NCBI RefSeq assembly: GCF_000684975.1
Contig: NZ_BAXZ01000010.1
Span: 1 to 64,000, forward strand
Source of the DNA: Paraburkholderia acidipaludis NBRC 101816
GTDB taxonomy: Bacteria; Pseudomonadota; Gammaproteobacteria; Burkholderiales; Burkholderiaceae
DNA: 64,000 nt
Direction of reading: 5' to 3'
The notes beneath the pieces were generated by a model that had not been told where the DNA came from, ran no database searches, and worked only from the letters and a program-made list of their open reading frames with translations. Shown one piece after another: positions 16,566-27,548 of this stretch (position 1 is the first letter of the stretch; each line of letters begins with the position of its first letter). Made by a program: the position numbers and the translations under genes.

Positions 16566-17477
16566 TTATACACGGTGGGCCGGACGGCGCGCGGCTTCGT
16601 GCATGGCGGCCCATACCTTCAACGCGTCCACGGTCTGTGCGACGTCGTGAACACGAATGATTGCCGCCCCCCGCTCGGCTGCGCACACCGCGGCGGCCAG
16701 GCTGGCGGCGACACGTTCGGAAGCGGGACGATTCACGAGCGCACCCAGCATCGACTTGCGCGACATGCCCGCCAGCACCGGATACGGCGCCCGGCCCTCG
16801 CCCACGCGTGGCGCCGTATCGGACAAGTGCGCGAGCAGCGCATAGTTGTGCTCGATCACCGCTTTGCCGAAACCGAAGCCCGGATCGACGCTGATACGCG
16901 CCTTCGCGACACCCGCCGCCTCCAGCTCGGCCACGCGCGCCGCGAGAAACTCGCGAACTTCGCCCACGACGTCGACATACGCCGGCTCGCCCAGCTGCAT
17001 CGTCTGCGGTTCGCCCAGCATGTGCATGACGCAGAGGCCGCAATCGCTCGCGCGCACAGCATCGATCGCACCCGGTATCCGGAAACCCCAGATGTCGTTG
17101 ATCAGGTCGGCGCCGACGGCAAGCGCGTGGCGCATGACTTCCGGCTTGCAGGTGTCGACCGAGAGCGGCACGCTCGCGCTGCGCAGTTGCTCGATGAGCG
17201 GAATCACACGCTCGAGCTCCTCGTCGAGCGGCACCGGCGGCGCACCTGGCCGCGTCGATTCGCCGCCGATGTCGATGATGTCGGCGCCGTCGAGCAACAT
17301 CTGCTCGGCGCGACGCAGCGCCTCGCCACGCTCGATATAGCGGCCACCGTCCGAAAACGAATCTGGCGTCGCGTTCAGAATGCCCATCACGAGCGGTCGC
17401 TCGAAGGTCAGCGTGAAACGGCCGCACTTCAGCGGCTCGGGAGCCGGCTCGATCGGGAGATTACCCTGCAAGGACAT
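16566..17477 (-). CDS. folP: Dihydropteroate synthase FolP
   Basis: A 303-residue TIM-barrel enzyme joining 4-aminobenzoate to dihydropterin pyrophosphate in folate synthesis, the sulfonamide target. Visible motifs are MGILNATPDSFSDGG, DIIDIGGESTRPGA, DPGFGFGK and, near the C-terminus, VLAGMSRKSMLG. The ATG at 17477 gives a normal length; a GTG three codons earlier is also possible and there is no clear Shine-Dalgarno. It lies between ftsH and glmM. Confidence 0.95.
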   Translation of the reverse strand: MSLQGNLPIEPAPEPLKCGRFTLTFERPLVMGILNATPDSFSDGGRYIERGEALRRAEQMLLDGADIIDIGGESTRPGAPPVPLDEELERVIPLIEQLRSASVPLSVDTCKPEVMRHALAVGADLINDIWGFRIPGAIDAVRASDCGLCVMHMLGEPQTMQLGEPAYVDVVGEVREFLAARVAELEAAGVAKARISVDPGFGFGKAVIEHNYALLAHLSDTAPRVGEGRAPYPVLAGMSRKSMLGALVNRPASERVAASLAAAVCAAERGAAIIRVHDVAQTVDALKVWAAMHEAARRPAHRV

Positions 17478-17562
17478 ATTGGGCACGTCAACAAACGTCA
17501 GATCGATAACAGCGCTTGCGCCAACCGAAAGCGATGGCAAGAAATGTCGGAAGAAATGTGAA

Positions 17563-17593
17563 GCGGGCCGATGTGACCCGCACATCGGCCCGC
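17563..17593 (-). other. Strong hairpin between ftsH and folP
   Basis: A perfect 13-bp inverted repeat (GCGGGCCGATGTG with a 5-base loop) starts 18 bases after the ftsH stop. The minus-strand sequence after it, TTCACATTTCTT, is only moderately U-rich. It is likely a partial terminator or mRNA-end stabiliser separating ftsH from folP-glmM. Confidence 0.6.
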
Positions 17594-17611
17594 AACTTTA
17601 CCGGATCCCGC

Positions 17612-19498
17612 TCAAGCCGGCGCGGTGGCGCTACCGGGCTTGACCTCGCTCGAACTGCCGCCCGACGACGGCGCATCGCCGGCACCCGGCGCGCTCTTGG
17701 GCGAGCGCGGCGGACGGCCCGCCATGATGTCGTTGATCTGGTCGGCGTCGATCGTTTCCCACTCCATCAGCGCGGCGGTCATCGCCTCGACCTTGTCGCG
17801 GTTCTCGTCCAGGAGACGCTTCGCGAGGTTGTACTGCTCGTCGAGCACGTGGCGGATTTCCGCATCGACCTTCTGCTGCGTCGCCTCCGAAATCGTGCGC
17901 GTGAAGCCGCGGCCAAACGGACTGGCGTCGTTCTCGTCGTCCACATAGACCATCGGCCCGAGGGCATCGGTCATGCCGAAGCGCGCAACCATTGCGCGGG
18001 CCGTCTGCGTTGCCTTGTTGAAGTCGTCCGATGCGCCCGTGCTGAGGAGATTCAGGAACAACTCTTCCGCCACGCGGCCACCGAACAGGATTGCCAGGCG
18101 ATCGAGCAGATAGTCCTTCGAATACGTTTCGTTGTCGTGCTCCGGCAACTGCCACGTCACGCCCAGCGCACGGCCGCGCGGGATGATCGTGACCTTGTGC
18201 ACCGGATCGGCCTTCGGCAGCAGCTTCGCGATCACCGCGTGGCCCGACTCGTGGTAGGCCGTCGCGCGCTTAGCTTCTTCGCGGATCACGGCCGACTTGC
18301 GCTCCGGACCCATGAAGATCTTGTCCTTGGCATCTTCGAAGTCCTGCATTTCGACGATGCGCTTGCCGCGGCGGGCCGCGAAGAGCGCGGCCTCGTTCAC
18401 GAGGTTCGCGAGGTCCGCGCCCGAGAAGCCCGGCGTGCCGCGCGCGATCACGGCCGCGTCCACGTCGTTGGCGATCGGCACCTTGCGCAGGTGCACCTTC
18501 ATGATGTGCTCGCGGCCACGGATGTCAGGCAGACCCACATAGACCTGACGGTCGAAACGGCCCGGACGCAGCAGCGCCTTGTCGAGCACGTCGGAACGGT
18601 TGGTTGCCGCGATCACGATGACGCCCGAGTTCGCCTCGAAGCCGTCCATTTCGACGAGCATCTGGTTCAGCGTCTGCTCGCGCTCGTCGTTGCCGCCGCC
18701 CATGCCGGCGCCGCGATGACGGCCGACCGCGTCGATTTCGTCGATGAACACGATGCAGGGCGCATGCTTCTTGGCCTGCTCGAACATGTCGCGCACGCGG
18801 GCCGCACCCACGCCGACAAACATTTCCACGAAGTCCGAACCCGAGATGCTGAAGAATGGCACCTTCGCCTCGCCGGCAATGGCGCGCGCGAGCAGCGTCT
18901 TACCGGTGCCCGGAGGGCCGACCAGCAGCACGCCGCGCGGAATGCGGCCACCGAGCTTCTGGAATTTCTGCGGATCGCGCAGGAAGTCGACGAGTTCGGA
19001 CACTTCTTCCTTGGCTTCGTCGCAGCCCGCGACGTCGGAGAAGTTGACCGCGTTGTTGTTCTCGTCGATCAGTCTTGCGCGGGATTTGCCGAAGGAGAAC
19101 GCCCCGCCTTTGCCGCCCCCCTGCATCTGTCTCATCATGTAGAACCAGAACACGATGATGAGGATCGTCGGCCCAAGGTAGTACAGCGCGGAGACCAGCG
19201 CGTTCGGCTCTTCGTCGGCCTTGCCGCTCACCTGCACGCCGTATTTCATCAGGTCGCCGACCATCCAGATGTCACCCGGGGAGACGATCTGGTATTTCTG
19301 GCCATCAGCCGGAGTGACCGTGAGGTTCCGCCCCTGCACCACGACGCTCTTGACCTTGCCGTTCTTCGCGTCGTCCATGAACTGCGAATAGGAAACGCCT
19401 TCCTGGACACGGGGCTTGTCGAACTGCTTGAACACCGTAAACAGCACCAGTGCGATCACCAGCCACACTGCTGCCTTGGAAAACATGTTGTTGTTCAA
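17612..19498 (-). CDS. ftsH: ATP-dependent zinc metalloprotease FtsH
   Basis: A 628-residue membrane-anchored AAA+ protease that degrades LpxC, sigma factors and unassembled membrane proteins. Two membrane segments (about 9-25 and 105-122) flank a periplasmic loop. Walker A is GPPGTGKT, Walker B is CIVFIDEIDAV, and the zinc site is HESGH. The start is a TTG (TTG-AAC-AAC-AAC-ATG) with GGAG 6 bases upstream; the internal ATG four codons later has no such site. The C-terminus is a short flexible Ser/Gly/Pro tail. It is preceded by rlmE (ftsJ), the usual partner. Confidence 0.97.
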   Translation of the reverse strand: MNNNMFSKAAVWLVIALVLFTVFKQFDKPRVQEGVSYSQFMDDAKNGKVKSVVVQGRNLTVTPADGQKYQIVSPGDIWMVGDLMKYGVQVSGKADEEPNALVSALYYLGPTILIIVFWFYMMRQMQGGGKGGAFSFGKSRARLIDENNNAVNFSDVAGCDEAKEEVSELVDFLRDPQKFQKLGGRIPRGVLLVGPPGTGKTLLARAIAGEAKVPFFSISGSDFVEMFVGVGAARVRDMFEQAKKHAPCIVFIDEIDAVGRHRGAGMGGGNDEREQTLNQMLVEMDGFEANSGVIVIAATNRSDVLDKALLRPGRFDRQVYVGLPDIRGREHIMKVHLRKVPIANDVDAAVIARGTPGFSGADLANLVNEAALFAARRGKRIVEMQDFEDAKDKIFMGPERKSAVIREEAKRATAYHESGHAVIAKLLPKADPVHKVTIIPRGRALGVTWQLPEHDNETYSKDYLLDRLAILFGGRVAEELFLNLLSTGASDDFNKATQTARAMVARFGMTDALGPMVYVDDENDASPFGRGFTRTISEATQQKVDAEIRHVLDEQYNLAKRLLDENRDKVEAMTAALMEWETIDADQINDIMAGRPPRSPKSAPGAGDAPSSGGSSSEVKPGSATAPA

Positions 19499-19705
19499 AG
19501 CACCACTCCTTCACTCATTGACGGGCGCCTACATTTGCCTTGCGACACCACCAAAGCATTCTAATCCACTACGCCAGGCCCCGCCATAACGATTCACTAA
19601 CGCGGGAATAGCCTCAGAGCCTTGTCCAGCGAGCCTTCCGGCCGCGTTTGCAGCCACCGGGGACACGTAGCGGACGAGCCTCGCGCACGGGAGAATGCCC
19701 CCTTC

Positions 19706-20368
19706 TCAACGGGGCCGCTTCAGCTGTTTACCCAATATAAACGTTTCGGCCGATTTATCCCGCGAAGCTTTCGGTTTGCGGGCGGCCACGATCTTGAACT
19801 GATGCTTGAATTTCTCGACGATCTGGCTATAGCCGCTGCCGTGAAAACATTTTACTAAAAGGGCACCATCCGGCTTCAAATGATTCTGCGAGAACTCGAG
19901 CGCAAGATCGCAGACATGCTCGATGCGCGCAGCGTCGGCCGATGCCACCCCCGAGAGATTGGGCGCCATGTCCGAAATTACAAGATCAACCGGGCGTCCG
20001 CCCACGCGTTCCTCGAGTTGCGCGAGCACCTCGTCTTCGCGGAAGTCGCCCTGAATGAAGTCGACGTCGGCAACCGGCTCCATCGGCAGCAGGTCGAGTG
20101 CGATGATCGTGCCGTCGATGCCGCCCTGGCGCTGCTCGTCGCGCTTGGTGCCCAAGGCGAGCTTGTTGCGCGCGTACTGGCTCCAGCTGCCCGGCGCCGC
20201 GCCGAGATCCACGATCACCATGCCGGGGCGGATCAGCTTGTCCTGCTCGTCGATTTCCTTGAGCTTGTAGGCAGCGCGGGCACGATAGCCCTCCCGTTGC
20301 GCCATTTTCACGTACGGGTCGTTGATGTGGTCGTGCAGCCACGACTGGTTGAAGCGGTTCTTTGCCAT
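19706..20368 (-). CDS. rlmE: 23S rRNA 2'-O-methyltransferase RlmE (FtsJ)
   Basis: A 220-residue SAM-dependent enzyme that methylates U2552 in the ribosomal A loop. The SAM site is VIVDLGAAPGSWSQ and the catalytic KDKE residues fall in SAYKLKEI-like (AYKLKEID), ISDMAPN and LVKCFHGSG segments. The start MAKNRFNQSW was chosen over a longer frame from comparison with E. coli RlmE (209 residues). It lies directly upstream of ftsH and is divergent from yhbY across 237 bases. Confidence 0.95.
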   Translation of the reverse strand: MAKNRFNQSWLHDHINDPYVKMAQREGYRARAAYKLKEIDEQDKLIRPGMVIVDLGAAPGSWSQYARNKLALGTKRDEQRQGGIDGTIIALDLLPMEPVADVDFIQGDFREDEVLAQLEERVGGRPVDLVISDMAPNLSGVASADAARIEHVCDLALEFSQNHLKPDGALLVKCFHGSGYSQIVEKFKHQFKIVAARKPKASRDKSAETFILGKQLKRPR

Positions 20369-20605
20369 TAAAAATGAACTCTTGCTGCGTGATTGCGCGC
20401 TTTTAGCGGATAATACGCGTTTTATTCGTGCGGCCGCCGCGGCCCGTCCGGCAGAGGTCACGCCGGCTTTCGCCCGCGCCTGGCCGTTCCCACGGTTTTT
20501 CCGTAGTTCCGATGCGCTGTCCGCCGGGCGAGCCGCTCATGCTGCATGCATGTCGCTGATTGCCGCCCGCCGGGGCCGTCATTTTAGTCGAGTCTGCCAG
20601 ATCCC

Positions 20606-21148
20606 ATGCCCGCCCTCTCTCTTTCTGCCGAACAGCGCGCCGAACTGCGCTCCGCGGCTCATGCGCTCAAACCGGTTGTGCTCATCGGCGCGGAAGGGTT
20701 GACCGACGCCGTCCTCAAGGAAATCAAGGTTCACCTCGCCGCGCACCAGCTCATCAAGATCCGCGTGTTCGGGGACGAGCGCGAAGAGCGCATCGCAGTC
20801 TATGAAGAGATCTGCGACCGGTTGAGCGCCGCCCCCATCCAGCATATCGGCAAGCTGCTCGTGATCTGGAAGCCCGAGGAAGCCGCCCCCAAGACCACGA
20901 CGGCCCGTGCCGGCGCACGCGGCACCGTCAAGCGCCCGGCCGGCGACGTGCCGAGCGCGGGCGATGCGCGCCGCGGCGCCGCGCCCCGCGTGGTCAAGGT
21001 CGTCAAGCCGGCCGACAATCCCATGCGCAAGCCGAAAGCGCAAAAGGTCGTGGTCAAGGGCAACGAGCGTGTCACGCAAGGCGGCAACATCAAGCGCGCG
21101 AAGAAGCGCCAGACCAGCAGCAAGCGCGCCCACCAAGGATCGAAGTAA
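20606..21148 (+). CDS. yhbY: CRM-domain RNA-binding protein YhbY
   Basis: A 180-residue protein. Residues 1-98 are a CRM domain with the GxxG-type loop in LIGAEGLTDAV and the ending IGKLLVIWKP, as in E. coli YhbY (97 residues), which associates with pre-50S particles. Residues 100-180 form a basic Lys/Arg/Ala-rich tail not present in E. coli, probably an added RNA- or ribosome-binding extension. It is divergent from rlmE, also a 50S maturation factor. Confidence 0.9.
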   Translation: MPALSLSAEQRAELRSAAHALKPVVLIGAEGLTDAVLKEIKVHLAAHQLIKIRVFGDEREERIAVYEEICDRLSAAPIQHIGKLLVIWKPEEAAPKTTTARAGARGTVKRPAGDVPSAGDARRGAAPRVVKVVKPADNPMRKPKAQKVVVKGNERVTQGGNIKRAKKRQTSSKRAHQGSK

Positions 21149-21176
21149 GTCGCGAAGCCAGGTGACCAGCTATCTA

Positions 21177-21204
21177 CGCGCCGCCCGGCCTTGCCGGCGG
21201 CGCG
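21177..21204 (+). terminator. Terminator after yhbY
   Basis: CGCGCCGC and GCGGCGCG form an 8-bp outer stem enclosing a CGGC/GCCG inner stem, followed by TTGTCGTTT. It begins 29 bases after the yhbY stop and may also serve the convergent DUF4149 gene. Confidence 0.6.
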
Positions 21205-21257
21205 TTGTCGTTTCCGAGGGGACGAAAAGCGTGCGCTGCCCACCGCGCGAACGCAAT

Positions 21258-21758
21258 TCAGCGTGAATGGCCCTGCGGCACAACGCCGCGCACTGACGGC
21301 AGGAGCCATACCAGCACGATACCCAGCAGGCTCTCGACCAGATAGAAGAGGCTCGAGACGCCGTGCAGCATGCCGAAGCGGCTCGCGTAAGGCGAGTTCG
21401 CAATGTCCATGCCGGCGTTCATCGCCTCGACGCGCAGCGCGTTCATGAACGGCTGCAGCGCGAAATAGCCCACCAGCACACACATGAGCATCCCCACCAG
21501 CAGCCAGCGCAACCGCCGGTACTGCAAGGCGCCGCGCCGCGCGAGCAGGTTCGAGAGCACGAGCATCAGCACGCCGCACACCGCGCCCAGCCACCCTTCA
21601 ATGCGAAAAAGCTGGGCCGCGACCGTGCCGGCCGTCATGCGCTCAAGCAACGCGAACAGCACAGGCGCGACGGCATAGCCGATGGTCAGCTGGCTGCCCA
21701 CCCACAACATGGCGAGGAGCCCGAACAGGCGGTGCGGAGCCGGGGAAACGGTTGTCAC
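21258..21758 (-). CDS. DUF4149-family membrane protein
   Basis: A 166-residue hydrophobic protein with four predicted membrane segments (about 12-35, 52-70, 84-103 and 130-152). The pattern LWVGSQLTIGYAVAPVLF near the N-terminus and the C-terminal helix beginning GMLHGVSSLFYL are typical of DUF4149. Function is unknown. The start is a GTG with a weak Shine-Dalgarno. It is 13 bases downstream of greA on the same strand and is probably cotranscribed. Confidence 0.7.
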   Translation of the reverse strand: MTTVSPAPHRLFGLLAMLWVGSQLTIGYAVAPVLFALLERMTAGTVAAQLFRIEGWLGAVCGVLMLVLSNLLARRGALQYRRLRWLLVGMLMCVLVGYFALQPFMNALRVEAMNAGMDIANSPYASRFGMLHGVSSLFYLVESLLGIVLVWLLPSVRGVVPQGHSR

Positions 21759-21771
21759 GTTCGCGCGCCCG

Positions 21772-22248
21772 TCAGACGTAACGAACCTCGATGACTTCGT
21801 ACTCGCGCACGCCGCTCGGTGCCTGCACCGCGGCGACGTCGCCTTCCGACTTGCCGATCAGCGCACGCGCGATAGGCGAGCTCACGGAGATGAGGCCATG
21901 CTCGAGGTCTGCTTCGTCGTCGCCGACGATCTGATAAGTGACCGACTTGCCCGACTCGAGGTCTTCGAGATCGACCGTCGAGCCGAACACGATGCGGCCG
22001 TCCGCTTCGAGCGTAGCCGGATCGATGACTTGCGCCGCCGCCAGCTTCGACTCGATTTCGGAGATGCGGCCTTCGATGAAGCCCTGCTTCTCCTTTGCCG
22101 CGTCGTACTCCGCGTTTTCGGACAGGTCGCCCTGTGCGCGCGCTTCGGCGATGGAATTGATGACCGCCGGGCGCTCGACGGATTTCAGGCGCTGGAGTTC
22201 TTCGCGAAGTTGGTCCGCGCCGCGCTTGGTCAAGGGAATCGTGCTCAT
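21772..22248 (-). CDS. greA: Transcription elongation factor GreA
   Basis: A 158-residue factor, exactly the family length. The N-terminal coiled coil begins MSTIPLTKRGADQLREEL and carries acidic residues at the tip (DLSENAEYDAAKE) that stimulate RNA polymerase transcript cleavage. The C-terminal FKBP-like domain contains SPIARALIGKSEGD. It rescues arrested polymerase. The start matches the E. coli protein; a longer open frame is unsupported. It follows carB across a 218-base gap containing an inverted repeat. Confidence 0.97.
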   Translation of the reverse strand: MSTIPLTKRGADQLREELQRLKSVERPAVINSIAEARAQGDLSENAEYDAAKEKQGFIEGRISEIESKLAAAQVIDPATLEADGRIVFGSTVDLEDLESGKSVTYQIVGDDEADLEHGLISVSSPIARALIGKSEGDVAAVQAPSGVREYEVIEVRYV

Positions 22249-22329
22249 AAACAACTCGTATGGCCGGTCAAGGCCGAAATGAGGCCGCACCACGAGCGCT
22301 TGCGCGATCGTTGCGGCCATAAAAAATCA

Positions 22330-22411
22330 CCGCGGTTAAGTGCATCCCGCGAGGGCGGCAGCGCGATCTGGCGCAGCCTGAAAACCCTGTTGGAACACCG
22401 CTTAACCGCGG
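22330..22411 (-). repeat. Inverted repeat in the carB-greA gap
   Basis: CCGCGGTTAAG at 22330-22340 and its exact complement at 22401-22411 flank 60 bases just upstream of greA. It could fold into a long-loop stem in the greA leader. A smaller possible carB terminator stem (GTCTGTCC/GGGCAGAC, 22430-22456) lies before it. Confidence 0.45.
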
Positions 22412-22466
22412 CACATATTCAGCTGGTTTGTCTGCCCGTTCCGTTATTGGACAGACACTCGAAGCC

Positions 22467-25721
<3,255 letters not shown>

Positions 25722-25892
25722 AACGCTCTCGCTAAATATTTCTGTGTCTTGACTTCGGGCGGGCAGCGCGTGCGTTCACGTCTTGCTGCTCGCCGTCGGG
25801 CGTGCGCGGTGGCCAGCGCAGCGGCCGGCTTTATTGCTTGCGTTCGCGGCTCGCTGCGCGCCCTCTTCTGCTTGTGTGCCTTGGCCCGCGAC

Positions 25893-27050
25893 TCAAGCCG
25901 CTGCCGTGCGCTTGTCGCCCTTGGCACTGTCCATCAGCGCCGTGAAGCGGTCGAACAGATAGCCGATGTCGTGCGGGCCCGGCGACGCTTCCGGGTGCCC
26001 CTGGAAGCAGAACGCGGGCTTGTCGGTCAGCTCGAAGCCTTGCAGCGTGCCGTCGAAGAGCGAGACGTGCGTGACGCGAGCGTTCGCGGGCAGCGTGTCG
26101 GCATCCACGGCGAAACCGTGATTCTGCGACGTGATGACCACGCGGCCGTCGCCAAGATCCTTCACCGGATGATTCGCGCCGTGGTGGCCCGTCTTCATTT
26201 TCATGGTCTTCGCCCCGACGGCGAGGCCCATGATCTGGTGGCCAAGGCAAATGCCGAAGGTCGGAACGCCGCGCGCGATGAATTCCTGCGCGGCCTGGAT
26301 CGCGTAGTCGCACGGCTCGGGGTCGCCGGGGCCGTTCGAGAGGAACACGCCGTCCGGGTTCAGCGCCAGCGCGTCGGCCGCACTGGCCTGCGCCGGCAGC
26401 ACCGTGACGTCGCAGCCGCGCTCGGCCAGCATGCGCAGAATGTTCTGCTTCACGCCGTAGTCGAACGCGACGACCTTGTACTTCGGCGCCGACTGCGTGC
26501 GGTAGCCTTCGCCCAGACGCCACTCGGTGGTGTTCCACTGGTACGACTTTCCGGTCGAGACCACCTTGGCGAGGTCCATGCCCGCGAGGCCAGGGAACGA
26601 GCGCGCGAGCTCGATTGCCTTCGCCTCGTCATCCGAACCGGCGAGAATGGCGCCATTCTGCGCGCCCTTGTCGCGCAGAATGCGGGTGAGCTTGCGCGTA
26701 TCGATACCGGCAATCGCCACCACGCCCTCGTCGCGCAGATAATCGCCGAGCGTGCGCTCCATACGGAAATTCGAGGCAAGCACCGGCAGGTCGCGGATGA
26801 TCAGGCCGGCGGCATGGACTTTCGTGGCTTCGACATCTTCGGCGTTGACGCCGACGTTGCCGATATGCGGATACGTCAGGGTAACGATCTGGCGTGCGTA
26901 GCTCGGGTCGGTCAGGATTTCCTGATAACCGGTGATGGCCGTGTTGAACACGACTTCACCGATGGTATGACCCGGCGCGCCGATCGAGTAACCACGAAAG
27001 ACCGTGCCGTCGGCGAGCGCGAGCAGAGCGGGAGAGAATGACGGCAACAC
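25893..27050 (-). CDS. carA: Carbamoyl-phosphate synthase small subunit CarA
   Basis: A 385-residue glutamine amidotransferase. The N-terminal domain contains GEVVFNTAITGYQEI. The class I amidotransferase domain has the nucleophile in FGICLGHQIM and the His-Glu pair in FQGHPEASPG. It supplies ammonia through a tunnel to CarB. The start is a GTG: AAGGAG lies 6 bases upstream, and the product begins LPSFSPALLALADG as in relatives. The open frame extends about 99 codons further upstream through the leader but is not expected to be translated. Confidence 0.96.
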   Translation of the reverse strand: MLPSFSPALLALADGTVFRGYSIGAPGHTIGEVVFNTAITGYQEILTDPSYARQIVTLTYPHIGNVGVNAEDVEATKVHAAGLIIRDLPVLASNFRMERTLGDYLRDEGVVAIAGIDTRKLTRILRDKGAQNGAILAGSDDEAKAIELARSFPGLAGMDLAKVVSTGKSYQWNTTEWRLGEGYRTQSAPKYKVVAFDYGVKQNILRMLAERGCDVTVLPAQASAADALALNPDGVFLSNGPGDPEPCDYAIQAAQEFIARGVPTFGICLGHQIMGLAVGAKTMKMKTGHHGANHPVKDLGDGRVVITSQNHGFAVDADTLPANARVTHVSLFDGTLQGFELTDKPAFCFQGHPEASPGPHDIGYLFDRFTALMDSAKGDKRTAAA

Positions 27051-27355
27051 GGGAGACTCCTTGGGGGAACACCCTGTGCCGACCTGTTTATCCGACCGGT
27101 GACCTTGCGGCGGCTGCGGCGTCGGCATCGTTTTATGGATGCGCGCGCGGCTCGCTCGCAATTCGTCGCTTATTTCGCATTTTGCGGCGGCTTTCGTCTC
27201 AGCCTGGTTGCCTCCGGGTCTCGCGCCCCGGCCGGAAGGCTTCGGGAACGGGAATCGAGCGGCACCGGCGGCGAAAAGCGCAATGCGCGGGCGGCGGATG
27301 AACGGATGGGAGGAGGTAGGCGCTAGGGTGCGGGTTGATAAGCTCAAACCTTGAA
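27051..27355 (-). promoter_or_regulatory. Long 5' leader of carAB
   Basis: About 300 bases separate the consensus-like promoter at 27356-27385 from the carA GTG. I saw no convincing leader peptide or terminator/antiterminator pair, but carAB leaders are regulated by pyrimidine or arginine supply in other proteobacteria. An in-frame ATG at 27128-27126 exists but lacks a ribosome site. Confidence 0.45.
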
Positions 27356-27385
27356 ATTATAGCGCGAAAGTACCCCTTCCTTCAA
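27356..27385 (-). promoter_or_regulatory. Sigma70 promoter of carAB
   Basis: The minus strand reads TTGAAG, 18 bases, then a perfect TATAAT. It points towards carA, and no other gene lies between. Confidence 0.7.
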
Positions 27386-27436
27386 ATTCCAGGATAACGC
27401 AGGATGGACGGGCGCCTCCCGGCGCGGCCTGCAACG

Positions 27437-27465
27437 AAAACGCCGTCCCCCGAAGGGCGACGGCG
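27437..27465 (-). terminator. Terminator of mltD
   Basis: The minus strand has CGCCGTC, a short inner stem closed by a TTCG-type tetraloop, ACGGCG and then TTTT. It lies 84 bases past the mltD stop and upstream of the carAB promoter. Confidence 0.8.
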
Positions 27466-27548
27466 CACAAAGAAGTAAAACGATGAGTGATCGGAGCGAA
27501 CTGCCATGCGCTGCCCCCGCAACGCATGTGGTCACCCTTCGCAAGCCG

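Noticed and set aside
17516..19564. A 682-codon plus-strand frame opposite ftsH
   Set aside because: Antisense shadow without motifs; ftsH is certain.
27126..27347. An N-terminal extension of CarA from an upstream ATG
   Set aside because: The GTG at 27050 has a perfect AAGGAG and matches relatives; the extension is low-complexity leader sequence.
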